Shown here piece by piece: positions 1 through 11,125 of a stretch of DNA of 64,000 nt. The notes under the pieces are model-generated. The model worked only from the letters and a program-made list of their open reading frames with translations, was not told where the DNA came from and made no database searches. The DNA comes from Euryodendron excelsum (taxonomy: Eukaryota > Streptophyta > Magnoliopsida > Ericales > Pentaphylacaceae). The translations under genes were made by a program, and so were the position numbers. The stretch spans positions 10,128,001 through 10,192,000 of the forward strand of contig CM065389.1 in the NCBI GenBank assembly GCA_033060915.1. The letters run 5' to 3'. Positions within the stretch are counted from its first letter, which is position 1, and every line of letters begins with the position of its first letter.

Positions 1-1490
1 AGGCATTTTCACTTATGTTGACAAGACGTGAAAACACACAAACGGTCAGTAAATGGAAGCCATTTTCACTTCAAACTCTCTTGGGAAAAGGAAAAATGAC
101 ATATTCCCTGTTTTCTACAAACAAAAAACAGAAAACATGTAACGCAACCAAAGGACCCCTACATCAAAGCTTTAATATGAAACAAATCAAAATAAGAAAG
201 AGAAAGTAGGTATCAATACAGACAAACAATTTGAGAAAAGGGAGAAAGTACTCCATGTTCTAGAACTTGATCCACTCTTTGATAGGAACCTATAACCATA
301 TAGTCATATGAAACCAAGGAAATATATCCCATACAACATTGAAACACATGATGGATTTTTTTCAGATGAATGTGTAGAACAGTATTTTTATAGAAAAAAA
401 AAATAAAGAAGTTAATGAAAGAAAGGACGAAAAAATTACAGAGACAATAAGTGATGCTCGGAGAGAAGAGCAAAGATAGAATAAGCCTAAAAATGAGTTG
501 TGCTGTTGAAGAATAGGCTTCTTCACGCCCAAAGAGTTTCATGTTTCACAAGTTATAATGATTAATCAATTCTATGTTAAAAAATAGAAAAATAAAAGAA
601 CTCTGAGGCCTGCCAAGAGGAGTTGTTCACCAGAACCAGCCTACAACTCCTTATCAGCTATAATAACACTATTATTAACCACAATGATCTCAAATTAATA
701 TAGATGCTATAAGCTTGCATTGTACAAAATCCTGCATCCTACAAGTGCAAGGAAAAATCTCTCATAGCTGTAATTGTTCTATACTCAAGTACCATGATTA
801 AAAAGAGAAAAAAAAATTAAAAAGGATTGCTAAGTGGAGACGGTTTGAAGATCCTTGTAAGTAGAGCCGTAAAGGTAAGTATATGTAGGATCTGGAGGCA
901 CAGCAAGCTACAATAATAGATATTTAGGGGGAATTTGAAGATATGGCATGTGAAGAATGAGAAAGTGAAGCAGAATTCTACTTACTGGCCCCGAAAGATA
1001 AGAATAAAGTGTAATCAAATGAATGGTTTGATTGAATAAATGACAGTTTAAAGCACATTACACAATATAAAATTGACAATATAGCATATGGTTGTCTGCG
1101 TAGAACCTTCAACATGTGTAAATCAGAGCAAAATGGCAACAAAAAAAAAAAAAAAATTCATGTAGCGGACTCCTCACAATTGGGATAGTCTACATTGAGT
1201 TGAGTTGCGTCATCCAAAGCAGCTACAGAAGATTCATGTAACACACTCTTGTTGGGGCATTGTAATTAAATAGTAAGTGTTGCACTAAGGTGAAGCGGCA
1301 TAGAGTAATCTAGAAAGTGAAAGATATTTGAGGAGCCAAACAGAAGTAGAATATAATGGTGCACAACGTATGGTCATAGATCAGTTAAAGGGGAAGAAAA
1401 TCATGACCAGTTAAAGTGGAAGAAAGTCATTTCACAATGCATACAAAACAAACCATGTGGTCATTGATCAATGGGGATGAAAATTTTCAC
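1..1490. other. Intron and/or intergenic DNA at left edge, no recognisable exon
   Basis: This stretch lies downstream of the last visible Pumilio exon and must hold at least the start of its next intron, because the exon ends in an AAG/GTGAAA donor. I looked for the remaining Pumilio repeats on the minus strand and found no convincing match. A 16-base A run sits near 1141. Nothing else is supported. Confidence 0.6.
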
Positions 1491-3271
1491 CTTATTATCT
1501 TCCTCGCTAAGGCATTGTAAGCAATGCTGTATGACGTGATTTCCATCCAGGTCCTTAATAAGATCAAGAATACCTGGTTTGAGGGCCAGCACAACCAATG
1601 AAATCTGCTGCTTGGTTTTGAGAGTCTCAATCAACTTCTGCACCACGCGTGTGCTGATATCACCACACCAGTTTAATTGAGAAACAATAAAGCCACTTAG
1701 AAAACATCACAAGTTCGCTGAGAAAAAGGAGCAACAATAAGCAACAAGTGAAAGAGTTACCCGTGCATGTTCAAAGAAACTCTGACAAGGTCTCCAGGTT
1801 CTTCAGTCACCATGAGCACAATCTGCATTCTCTGTTCTTCACTACAGACTTCCAATAATTTCTGCATAAGGTAATTTCCAAACGGATTCATCATAAGTTC
1901 AACGACATGATTGATAATTTCGTTAAATATGATTTGAACATCTTGACGGGTTCCCTTATCAAATATCCTTTGTAAAAACCGGCAACCATTTTGATCCTTG
2001 GCCATATAGTATATACAACCCTGGAGCTGAGCTAGTGAACTACATGTTGGCTGCAAAAGCAATGGACTATAACTCCTTGGGCTCAAACTACTCTCACAAA
2101 TTCCTTTCGATTGTGATTGACCATGTAGCTCTTGTCTTTTCTCTCGCTGATTTTGCATTGCAATTTCATTGCAATACTTCTTCTTTCGACCTTTAGAAAG
2201 ATTACACCTCTTGTCAGCAACATATTTCAAACTCTTTCCTTGGATAATGAAGCTATCCTCACAGCTAAAAGTTTCAACATCCCCTGCATCTGTCTTTGAC
2301 AAAAAAGATGGAGGGACCCTGCCATTTGGGAGTGTTCTACTCTTTTCTTTTAACATTGAACTATTACATATTGGATTTTCCAAACTCAAATCCAGATTGG
2401 GATGCACCAAGTGAGAGGAATTTGCTGGATTCAAGAGACTCGTATCTCTGTAAAAATCCATCCCTAGTCGTTCCGAGTAACACAATTCATCAGTCAGATA
2501 ACGCCTGTTCATAGATGGATTATGTAACTGAAGTCCCCCATTACAAGAGCCTCTACCCTGCTGCTTTCTTTGGTCCATAACATAATCTATCCTGTCTTTG
2601 TAGCAACTAGGTTCAGAATACAAAGAGTTGGAGTGATTGTGAGTAAGATGAGACCCCCTCAAATTACCTACATTATATTCCTGACACAACCCTTGTAATT
2701 TTGCCTTCATATCATCATCAAAACTCGTAGAATTTGCAGAAATTGACGACTGAAATCCTTCATATCCATGAACATCATTTGTAAAACCTTCAAATATTCT
2801 ATAATTTTCAAGAATGCAAGGACTTGTCCCATCCATATAGCATCCACTTAACCCAAACCCTTCTGGATCCAGCGGAAATCGCCTAAACTTGGAATAATCG
2901 TTAAGTGCTTCCCCAATAGTCATTCTATGAAGATTTTCACGCAAAGCAATTTCATCCAACATATGCTCATTAGAGTTTTTCACAACAGGGGAATCCAAGT
3001 AATGGGTACTCGGTGTTCGACGCATAGTCTGGTCCATTTGAGGTATAGACGGTGAAAAACCAGCCTCTGAAGAAGACAACCCACGAAAGAAAGAACTTGA
3101 ACTAATAGGTGAAACACACACAAGCCGGTGACGATTATTTTGATGATGAAGATAGTGATCGAGAGATGTCATACGAGGGACTCCATAACCCCTCATGTTT
3201 CCTACAACCCTCTTTTCCTTCTCAGTTTGTTCAACTTTAAACATCACAAAAACAGAAACACATGTACTCAC
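1491..3271 (-). CDS. Pumilio-family RNA-binding protein, 5' exons only (partial)
   Basis: The family binds 3' UTRs of target mRNAs in the cytoplasm and controls their stability or translation. Two exons are visible: 3271-1761 and 1653-1491. They join in frame (phase 2) through GT (1760-1759) and AG (1655-1654). Exon 1 encodes a long low-complexity N-terminal region of about 410 residues, then the first Puf repeats, with CRFLQ in the first and NYLMQK in the second. The splice rebuilds the repeat-3 core MHGTRVVQKL, and exon 2 continues to HVIQ in repeat 4. An intact Puf domain has eight repeats, so four are missing; they probably lie left of the window. The most upstream in-frame ATG is 3271; internal Met codons at 3244 or within MRGYGVPRM are possible starts. 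The domain layout resembles the Arabidopsis APUM7/APUM12 type. Family call is firm; exact member is not. Confidence 0.9.
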
Positions 3272-4313
3272 AATTTATACAGAGGCAGACACAGCGATAC
3301 AGAGATATAGAAAGATATGAAAAAGTAATCCCAAAACCCAAATCAGATATCAACCTAGAGATGCTAAAGAACATATATCAACAAGAGATTACAACCAGTA
3401 CACGTGGTACAAGAGTAGTGAAAAAATCTCAGAAGCATTGGAGTCTCTTATGTATTTGATTTGGTTTTGGGGTTTTAGGGATGAAGCTGGAGAAGAGAGA
3501 GAGAAAAAGGGGTTTTGATATTGACGGTTTGTTTGAGTGGGAACATACGGGTCTGTCACTGTTGACGATCACGCCATTAAAATGAAGAGCAAGGCAATAT
3601 GCAAACGCAGAGAGAGAAGCAGGAGAGAGATAGAGGCACACTGGCTCTCTGAATCTCCTGAAGAGTTTAATATTATTTTAATTAAATTATTATTTTTTGA
3701 ATTAATAGTTGTTTGCTCGATTCTGTTATTAGTATCTGCAGCCAAACAGATTGCTAACTCCTTCACAACAAACCTAGCTTAATTTTCTCCTTGAAGTTGA
3801 TATTCAACACAATGACTAGACTACCCTCATAATTTGTGCATGCTTTTTTTTTTTATTTTGTTGAGAAATTTATACAAACTCTTGTGGGATTGGGGAAAAA
3901 ATCGAAAGTAGCACATCATTTTAGGTATTACTTTAGTCATAATGTTTTTATATGCATTTGATTAGGCTTGCACTATAATATTTGAATGCTAGTGACAATA
4001 ATTGGTACTAATTGTTTAAAACTATTGATTTTATAAATTTTTTTTGTAATACCTCAACATGACATGAGCATAAAAGGTTGAAGAATAAATTTTCTTTTTA
4101 TAAAGTCTAAAATCACTTAATTTGACATTTTTACCCTATAGCTCTTTGTAGTTATAGCATTTCAGCTTTAAAAATAATACACGTCATTAAATCCTATGTT
4201 TTAATTAGCATGTATAGAGGCATTGATTAGACTTATTAGACTTTGCAAGTCTTGACTGCACTACATGAAATTCCTCTCTCCGTCGCATTTTAGGTGTACT
4301 AATTGAATTGCAA
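3272..4313. other. Pumilio gene upstream region
   Basis: This AT-rich DNA is upstream of the Pumilio start and should contain its 5' UTR and promoter. GA-rich tracts near 3490-3510 and 3605-3640, read on the minus strand as CT-rich, are typical of plant 5' leaders. I see no further coding sequence. Confidence 0.4.
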
Positions 4314-4637
4314 CATAGTTATTAAAAAACTCATTTCGGAGAAAAAATCTCTGATATTGGTACAAATTCATTTCAAAATTTTAGAAAAATATTTTGAAAA
4401 TATGAGAAAAATGTTTCGAAAATTTTTGAAAAATTTATATGTATCTATAAAATTATTCATATAGATTTTTATTAAGTTTTTCAAAAATTTTCATTAAGTT
4501 TTTTAAAGGTCTCTTTTAAGTTTCACGGAAACTTCTTAATAAGATTTTTATTAAGTTTTCCAATCATTTTTTACTGTCAACTTATGTTTCGCTTAACGTT
4601 TCTCGCTTTTGCTTCCGTTTTTCTTTTTGTAACTATG
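4314..4637 (+). mobile_element. MITE copy A, CATAGTTA termini
   Basis: A 324-bp AT-rich non-coding element starts with CATAGTTA and ends with TAACTATG. The flanks AATTGCAA (4306-4313) and AATTGCAC (4638-4645) look like an 8-bp target duplication with one mismatch. Its interior is homologous, in inverted orientation, to the element at 5714-6177. The 8-bp duplication would suit the hAT superfamily, but that is inference. Confidence 0.65.
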
Positions 4638-5713
4638 AATTGCACAAACTCTAAAGAACACATCTTCGAATGATAAACTTAAAAAATATCAGTTCTCTTG
4701 TTTGAATAAACATTTTTAAAACGTGTTAATAGACATGTATCATGGTAAGAGTGGTTAAATAAATTTTTATTTTTTATTCTTTTGATGGGTAGGGTAAAAC
4801 TGCCATTCGAAATTATTTATTAGCTAAAGTCGGCAAAAAAGTTCATTTTGTTACCAACATCTACTTAGCGGAGAGAAAAAACTATTATATGATTTTTCAA
4901 ATAAGAAAAATCAGTGTAATCTCCAAGACAATAGAGATAGTAATTTGCAGTAATGGCACGCCTCAAAGTGGTCAGTCTAATTTATCTTAATTTTCAAATT
5001 TGGACTATTTGCAGTGAAAATATTGCTGTCACTGAGGTCATAAAAAAAAGGGGAATTATTCTAAAGCACAATGACATTTGTGTACTTGCCATACGGTTGT
5101 TGCTGTACAGGTTTGGCAATTGCTTGATGCACAAGAAAAACGACCATAATCGCTTTTCTCTGGCTTTTTTATTTTCTTTTATTTTATGTTTATTTAGCAT
5201 GTAGGAACTAGCGGCCTAGCCATTGCCATTGAAATGGCTTAATTACATTCTCACTAACCTATAGATACATAATCTAAAGAGTTGGTTTTGTAGTCCAGAT
5301 TAAAAATTTGAGGATCAATTTCTTTTAAGGTCTCAAATTTAAAACCTTAGAAACTCTAAGTCAAGGTTTTTAAGACCTTAGGTACTATCCGTTCTTTAGG
5401 ACTAACCCATAATTTTTAACTCAGTAATTATCTGATTTTTGTAAAATGTGAGACTACAAAAACTCCATGATTAGTCATAGTATGCACAAATTAAAACAGA
5501 CATCCGGTCATAAAAAATAAAAATAAAAAACCCCTACATGCAAACAAATATGTATGTTACATTTTTTCACCCAAAAATAGTATAAGATCTATTTTTTTGT
5601 AATTTCAGATCATAATGGGAGAGTGATCTGCTGTGTCTAGTAGCTTAATGTTAGGAAACAAAATCAGAAGAATTAAACACTTGGGATTGGACTTAGTAAT
5701 CTGCTGTTCGGTC
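4638..5713. other. AT-rich spacer between the two inverted MITE copies
   Basis: No gene is supported. The stretch 5400-5520 resembles the stretch 56580-56700 (shared blocks around TTTTTAACT, TAATTA and a CATAAAAAAT-like end), suggesting a further dispersed repeat. The short open frames here have no recognisable domain. Confidence 0.4.
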
Positions 5714-6177
5714 TATAGTTATTAAAATAGGAAGCGGAAGTGAAAAACTTTAGAAGAAATAGAAACGGAAAACACAGCTAAAAAAATATAGAGGGATAAG
5801 GAAGCCGAAAACGATTGAAAAACTTAATAGAAATCTTATTAAAAACACTTTTGCAAAACTCAAATGAGACCTTTAGAAAACCTAGTAGAAACTTTTGAGA
5901 AACTTAGTGGAAACCTACATAAATAATTTCATAAATACCTAGTTAAAACTTAAAAGGAAAAAAATGTATAAAATTAATATTTCAAGTTTTCCAAACGTTT
6001 TTCTAAGTTTTCTAAGGATTTTCGTCAAGTATCTCAAAAGTTTTATGAGCGTTTCCCATGAGTTTTACAAATATTTTTCTCATATTTTTGAAATGTTTTT
6101 CTAAAATTTTGGAATGAGTTTCGTATGGTACCACCGAAAACGCCCTCCCCTCCCAAATGAATTTCCCGCTAACTATG
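5714..6177 (-). mobile_element. MITE copy B, inverted relative to copy A
   Basis: The left end reads TATAGTTATTAAAA and the right end GCTAACTATG. Read on the minus strand, the block with AACTCATTCCAAAATTTTAG matches copy A (CATTTCAAAATTTTAG). The flanks GTTCGGTC and GTTCAATC could be a decayed 8-bp target duplication (6 of 8 match). It is longer than copy A because of diverged internal sequence. Confidence 0.6.
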
Positions 6178-7484
6178 GTTCAATCTTCTACCATGTATAG
6201 TTAAAAATGATAAATAAAAATAAAAAAAGAGCTCAGAATAAAAAATTCAAACACGATCATTTATCGTGCTTACACGTGTGTATCAAATAATCCCCAGGGA
6301 GATATAGGATTGCCAATATGGGGATACAGAATTAAATTATCAAGTTACCATCAGCCGATTTTGTAATTCTGAGATTTAATGTGCCGAAATTCTTTATCTT
6401 CTAATGCCATCTTACCAAACAAATCATAGAGGGTACCACGAGGTCCACTCTAGCTGCACAAATTATTCGTCAAAATACCAGTAATTCCTTCCAACAAGTG
6501 GCTACTGCCCTCGAATATTAGGCAGACATTTCCACTTAATAATAACCGCAAGTGCAGAGATTACCATCTCAACAAGCTGGACGGCTGATTCTAGTGTGCA
6601 ACCAAACCCAACAGATTCATTATTTGACTTTTACCCCTTTTTATGGGCATTATTTCAATTCACATTATTTGTCTAATATTTTACAGCAATTTAATTTAGA
6701 CTTTTGGCTGCTTCGGTTTTTTTCTTCCCGAAAATCAAAACTAAAAACTAAACAAAAGCCGAACAAAAAACCCATAAAACATGCCTCCTAAGCAAGTTCA
6801 AAAGCCATATGACATGCCTTTAGTCTTTAGCTTTTGACACACCACCTTCTTCGAATTCTTCATCCTCAGCTCTTTTTGCTAAAAATATGGCAGTCGCTGT
6901 TTTCTTGCTACACCTGATTTTCATGACACTATCATGTATGAATCAAATCCCAAATGAGATTCCCTGTATAGTCCAAGAAACAGAGAAAAATTTGCACCCC
7001 TTCCCCTGTCTAAAAGCCGTTCATGTTAAAATCATTTATTTTAAAACAAACACCCATCACGATAACTTTTAATTACAATAATGTCACTGTCACATTATTC
7101 TGATAGAATTTTCTTTACAAATTTTCTACAAAAATAGCATTTTCTTTTTGAAAATTCAAATGAAATATTTGATACCAAACAATGAAATTATTATCAATGA
7201 AGGGCTAGTCCAAATTTTCAACAAGAATAATTCATGAGCTTCCCAAGCAACAAAATATAACATGACAGTCACGCAGTTCATTAAGACAAACACTGGAAAA
7301 CACCAAGATTATGGACAAACAAACCAATAATTAGTCAATAGTCCATAGCTCTGGTTGACATGTTAAAACCTAGGGCATACCAAAATCCAAGACACAAGGT
7401 CAAACCATAGGAGAACCATCTCCTTAGAAATAAGATAAAACCGAAAACAGAAGTAATAATGTAAAATGAGTTAGACCTAACAAG
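6178..7484. other. Intergenic DNA between the Pumilio and DUF4057 genes
   Basis: AT-rich non-coding sequence. The part nearest 7484 should include the 3' UTR of the DUF4057 gene, which is transcribed on the minus strand. No conserved coding segment was found. Confidence 0.5.
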
Positions 7485-10400
7485 TTACACCAAGGCAATG
7501 CTGCTGCTGCCACCAGGAGGCTTACGAACCCCACCAAAGTAGTCTCGCGATTCTGCCTTCCCATCGGCAAAAATGTCATTGCCACTTATTTCACGCAGCT
7601 TCGCTGAACTCAGTGATTTCTCAGCAGATGTTGGAGGAGCATCTCCCTTGAAAATGCCATTTCCGGTCAGCTCTGCAAATTTCTGGTCAGGAATTTTCTT
7701 TGCTGTCTTGATCACAGGTTCCTCACTGAACATGTCACTGCTCTGACCTCCAGCAGGCTATGTATCAGTAACAAAGTTCAAACTGTCAGATAACAAAGTC
7801 TGGGAAGAAAAGCATGCATACAAACAAGCAAGAATCATATGGTGCAGCATGCATAAAAACAAGTAAATATGGCGCAGAAAAGATCAATGGCATATCTTGA
7901 GCCATGAATGGACAAATTAATACAACTAGGGTAGTGGCATGCCTGGTAAAGTTTCCTTGTCCAAAATATAATTGATGTCATTCAAGCTACACTTTCCCAC
8001 ACATACTCATTTATGTTCTTTTAACAATAACTGAGAGTAGACAATCAGGTGAATCTATGTTTGGCATCAATTGCTGTGTATTTTCTATGCACCTATTTTT
8101 GACAAGTATTTCTACAGCCTATGCACTTAAACACAGGCAAGCTGGCCTTTTCAAATTCTCCCAAGGAATACCTTAAAATTATGGCTGCCCATGTGCCATG
8201 GACAGACAACACAAGATGATGCATTTCTGCACCTGCGCAATTCACTTACATTAGAAACTTTGACAGATGTGTGTAGATTCTGTGGTGCAGGTTCTCCAAT
8301 TTCTATGCTCTCTCTTAGTGCCAATGCTCGAGCAGCCAATGGCCGAGGTTGAATTTCAGGAGGCGGGGCAAAGATGTCATTCCCACTAAGCTCCTTGCAC
8401 TTGGCATCAGAAAGTTGCTTCTTCAACTTTGCCTCAGAATCACTTATTAGTGTCCCACTCAACTCACGCTGCTTTGCCACTTCAGGCAGTGTGGTAGGCT
8501 TCTTGGGAGAAACAGCTTCTTCTTCGGCAAATGAGATGTGACTGATTCCAGCAACCGCTTGCTGATTACAACTCAAATCATTAGAAGTATAAAAGTGAAT
8601 TATGATGTACAACATAGTCTTCATGCTAAACTGACAGCAAAACAGACTCAGATATACTAAACTGCTGATAAATTTTGAAAATAGCGATGATCCGTTATAT
8701 ACCTGGTACATACGTATTCCAGTTTTGTTATTTGGAGCAGAATTAGCATCAGATTCTAGTGCACCATTTTCTGCATTGGCTGCAAAAATGCAGCTGCCAG
8801 TCATCTCCTTTAATTTATACCCCGAACAAGGTTTCCTGGAATGTTGCAAAGCTAACTGTTTCAGCAGCACATATGAACAAAAAGAACTCAACTGATCTGT
8901 TATCACCTTATGAGTGAAATTTCATGAGCATAGGCAGTAAATCAAACGATTTCAAAATTCATAAACCAATAAAATTTTAGCTTGCATCAAAACTTGAAGT
9001 ATCCACCAAAGAACATTGATAATACAAAAGACACCAAATCAAAGATAAGTTAAATAAAGACAAAATTGAGTTATATTTTATCCCCTAATTGCCTAGTCCT
9101 CTGCTCAGTCATATCCCCCTCACATCATTCTATGCTCTTATTAGATATGTGAAAGGGGTAGACATGCAATGATCAGAAGGTTTGTTCCATTGAAAGAAGG
9201 AAACTGATACAAGGAAAATCACACTATTTGTGAACCTGAATGGGATATGCCACAAGAGCTGTGCATGGAGCTGTCTGGGAACTAGATCCCAATGCAAAGT
9301 TTAAATGGAAATACCACCACAGAAAAGTAACTCATTTTCAATATTTGGTCAATTAAAAACCAGGTGATTTGAATTATTTTCTACAATCATATAGCCAAAA
9401 TATCCAGGCAAAACCAAAGAATTAGCACTCTTCTTCAAAGCCTCGAAAATGCACCATAGATTTGAACTTAATGCTCTGTTTGGGTACTGGATTTGTGAAG
9501 GGAAAGGAAAGAAAAGAGAAAATATAGAAAGAAAATTAACTAAAAGAAGCTAAATTTATTTCTTTTGTTTGGCTAGGTTAGGTTAGGAAAATGAGAAGAA
9601 ATTGAATAGATATTTGTCAAGAAATCTTTTTTTTACCCATAAAAAAAGAATATGTATAAGTAATTTCGTTTCCATTTTATTTTTTTTTTCCTCAACAAAT
9701 TCAAGACCCAAACATAGCGTGAACTAAAGGATTTGCTGATTAGAAAACAGGCCCCTTTCTAAAGTAGCCATAGGCCCATAACTATTATTCTTTAGTCACT
9801 GATACTAATTATGAAGAATTGTTTAAATGGGATGCTTATTGGGTACAAAACAAAGCCTACCAAGATGAAGGTTCTTCAGTGACAGCAATGTTCAAAAACA
9901 ATTTTTTTGTTTGCTCTACTAAACTCAATTAGAAGGATATGTTCTCCAATCCCCTTTGATAGATCTACTCATAACATTAGGTATTACAGAGAATAAGAAA
10001 CTGTAAACTCTGATATAGAACTAATCAGCAAAGTAAAAGTAATAAAAGTGAACTTTATCTCACTAAGAGAACTCATACAAAGTTATCCCATATAACGAAG
10101 ATCTGAGCAACCCAACCAAAAGATCAAGCATTTCAGTTCAACACAACAGATACAGAGTGTAAAATCATTGAACAGAGTTAAATTTCAGAACTTAACCAAA
10201 AAAAAATACCAAAAAGATAAAATATGAAAACAGAAAAATAGACATAAATGAGAGACAATTATGAACATTGTGAAAACCGTGAAGAATGCAAACAAAAACA
10301 ATAAAAACTCAAACCAAACAAAGGGACAAATTTTCCATGGAGTCTCCAGACTCTCTATCAAATAGGGGCCTTTATTGCCTCATAAATTAAGAAAATCACG

Positions 10401-10801
10401 AACAGAGATATATAAAGTCAAATTTTCAGTTTTTCACCGAAGCTTGTCCAGATCTCTCACCTTTTGTTCAAACTCTCAACTTCTTCATCCGTCACCTGAC
10501 CTCCGAACACCACCTTACTGATCCCATCCGATGGCTGACATTATTCCACATCAACCACAAATAAGAATAAAAAAATCAAATCAAAGTAAACCAGTGGAAC
10601 CTCAGCTCAACAAATTTTAAAATTAAAAAAAAAAAGTAAATTCCTTGTTTAAAGGGGAACGAGCTATACCTGGTGAGAACGGGCGGCGGAGCGAGCACCG
10701 GAAGCTGCGGTGGCGGGGGAATCGGCGGGGGGATTTTCGGACCAGGTAAGCAGATCTGCGGTGGATGTGTGAGGCTTCCTCACCGGAGTGCTTCTCTCCA
10801 T
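7485..10801 (-). CDS. DUF4057 family protein (plant HN1/Jupiter-like), five exons
   Basis: Exons are 10801-10670, 10534-10461, 8835-8703, 8561-8250 and 7757-7485; all introns are GT..AG. They sum to 924 nt, giving 307 aa and a stop with the frame preserved at every junction. The N-terminus begins MERSTPVRKPHTSTADLLTW, a hallmark of the family. The second exon carries VVFGGQVTDEEVESL. The body holds repeated short motifs of the form (E)LSG-x-x-IF: EMTGSCIF, ELSGNDIF, ELTGNGIF and EISGNDIF, plus a degenerate ELSGTLI, each followed by acidic or proline-rich linkers. The C-terminus ends GGVRKPPGGSSSIALV. There is no membrane segment or enzyme motif; the protein looks intrinsically disordered. Biochemical function is unknown to me; similarity to animal HN1/Jupiter microtubule-associated proteins is my inference from the motifs. 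Intron 2 hosts a MITE. Confidence 0.93.
9472..9719. mobile_element. MITE in DUF4057 intron 2 (TGTTTGGG family)
   Basis: The left end TGCTCTGTTTGGG mirrors the right end CCCAAACATAGCG. The inverted match continues inward (GATTTGT and, on the other strand, GAATTTGTTGAGG). The flanks TGAACTTAA (9463-9471) and TGAACTAAA (9720-9728) match 8 of 9, consistent with a 9-bp target duplication. Related copies lie near 11500, 15764, 49569 and 54538. Confidence 0.6.
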
Positions 10802-11104
10802 TGTTCCTTCCTTCTCGAAACCAAAATGCTCGAATCAAAACAGAAAAGATTCCAGATAATTCTCTTCTCCAACACTCTCTCTCTCTCTCTCTAAAAAAAT
10901 CACTGTTCTCTCTCTCTTCACGCACCCAAAGTGAGATCCGGCCCCCAAAATGACGACGCTGTCCTCAGTTCTCTCTCTCTCTTTTTGGTGGTGTTGGGAG
11001 CGACGACTACTACTACTGACTCTCGCTGTAGATGTTTAAAAACCGTCGAATCCTCAGTGGTCGGCACCACAATTTGAATTTTAATTCCGCCTCGGATGGG
11101 CTCC

Positions 11105-11125
11105 TTTTTTATAAGCAGCCACGTG
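11105..11125 (-). promoter_or_regulatory. DUF4057 promoter: G-box and TATA box
   Basis: Read on the minus strand, CACGTG (11125-11120) stands just upstream of TTATAAAA (about 11113-11106). This is about 300 bp before the start codon at 10801. The leader between them contains a (GA)n tract (10875-10892), common in plant 5' UTRs. Assignment rests on motif and spacing only. Confidence 0.45.

Noticed and set aside
213..542. Minus-strand frame as a possible further Pumilio exon
   Set aside because: A cysteine-containing stretch (HHVFQCCMGYI) looked faintly like a Puf repeat, but spacing and flanking residues do not fit, and no good splice sites are seen.
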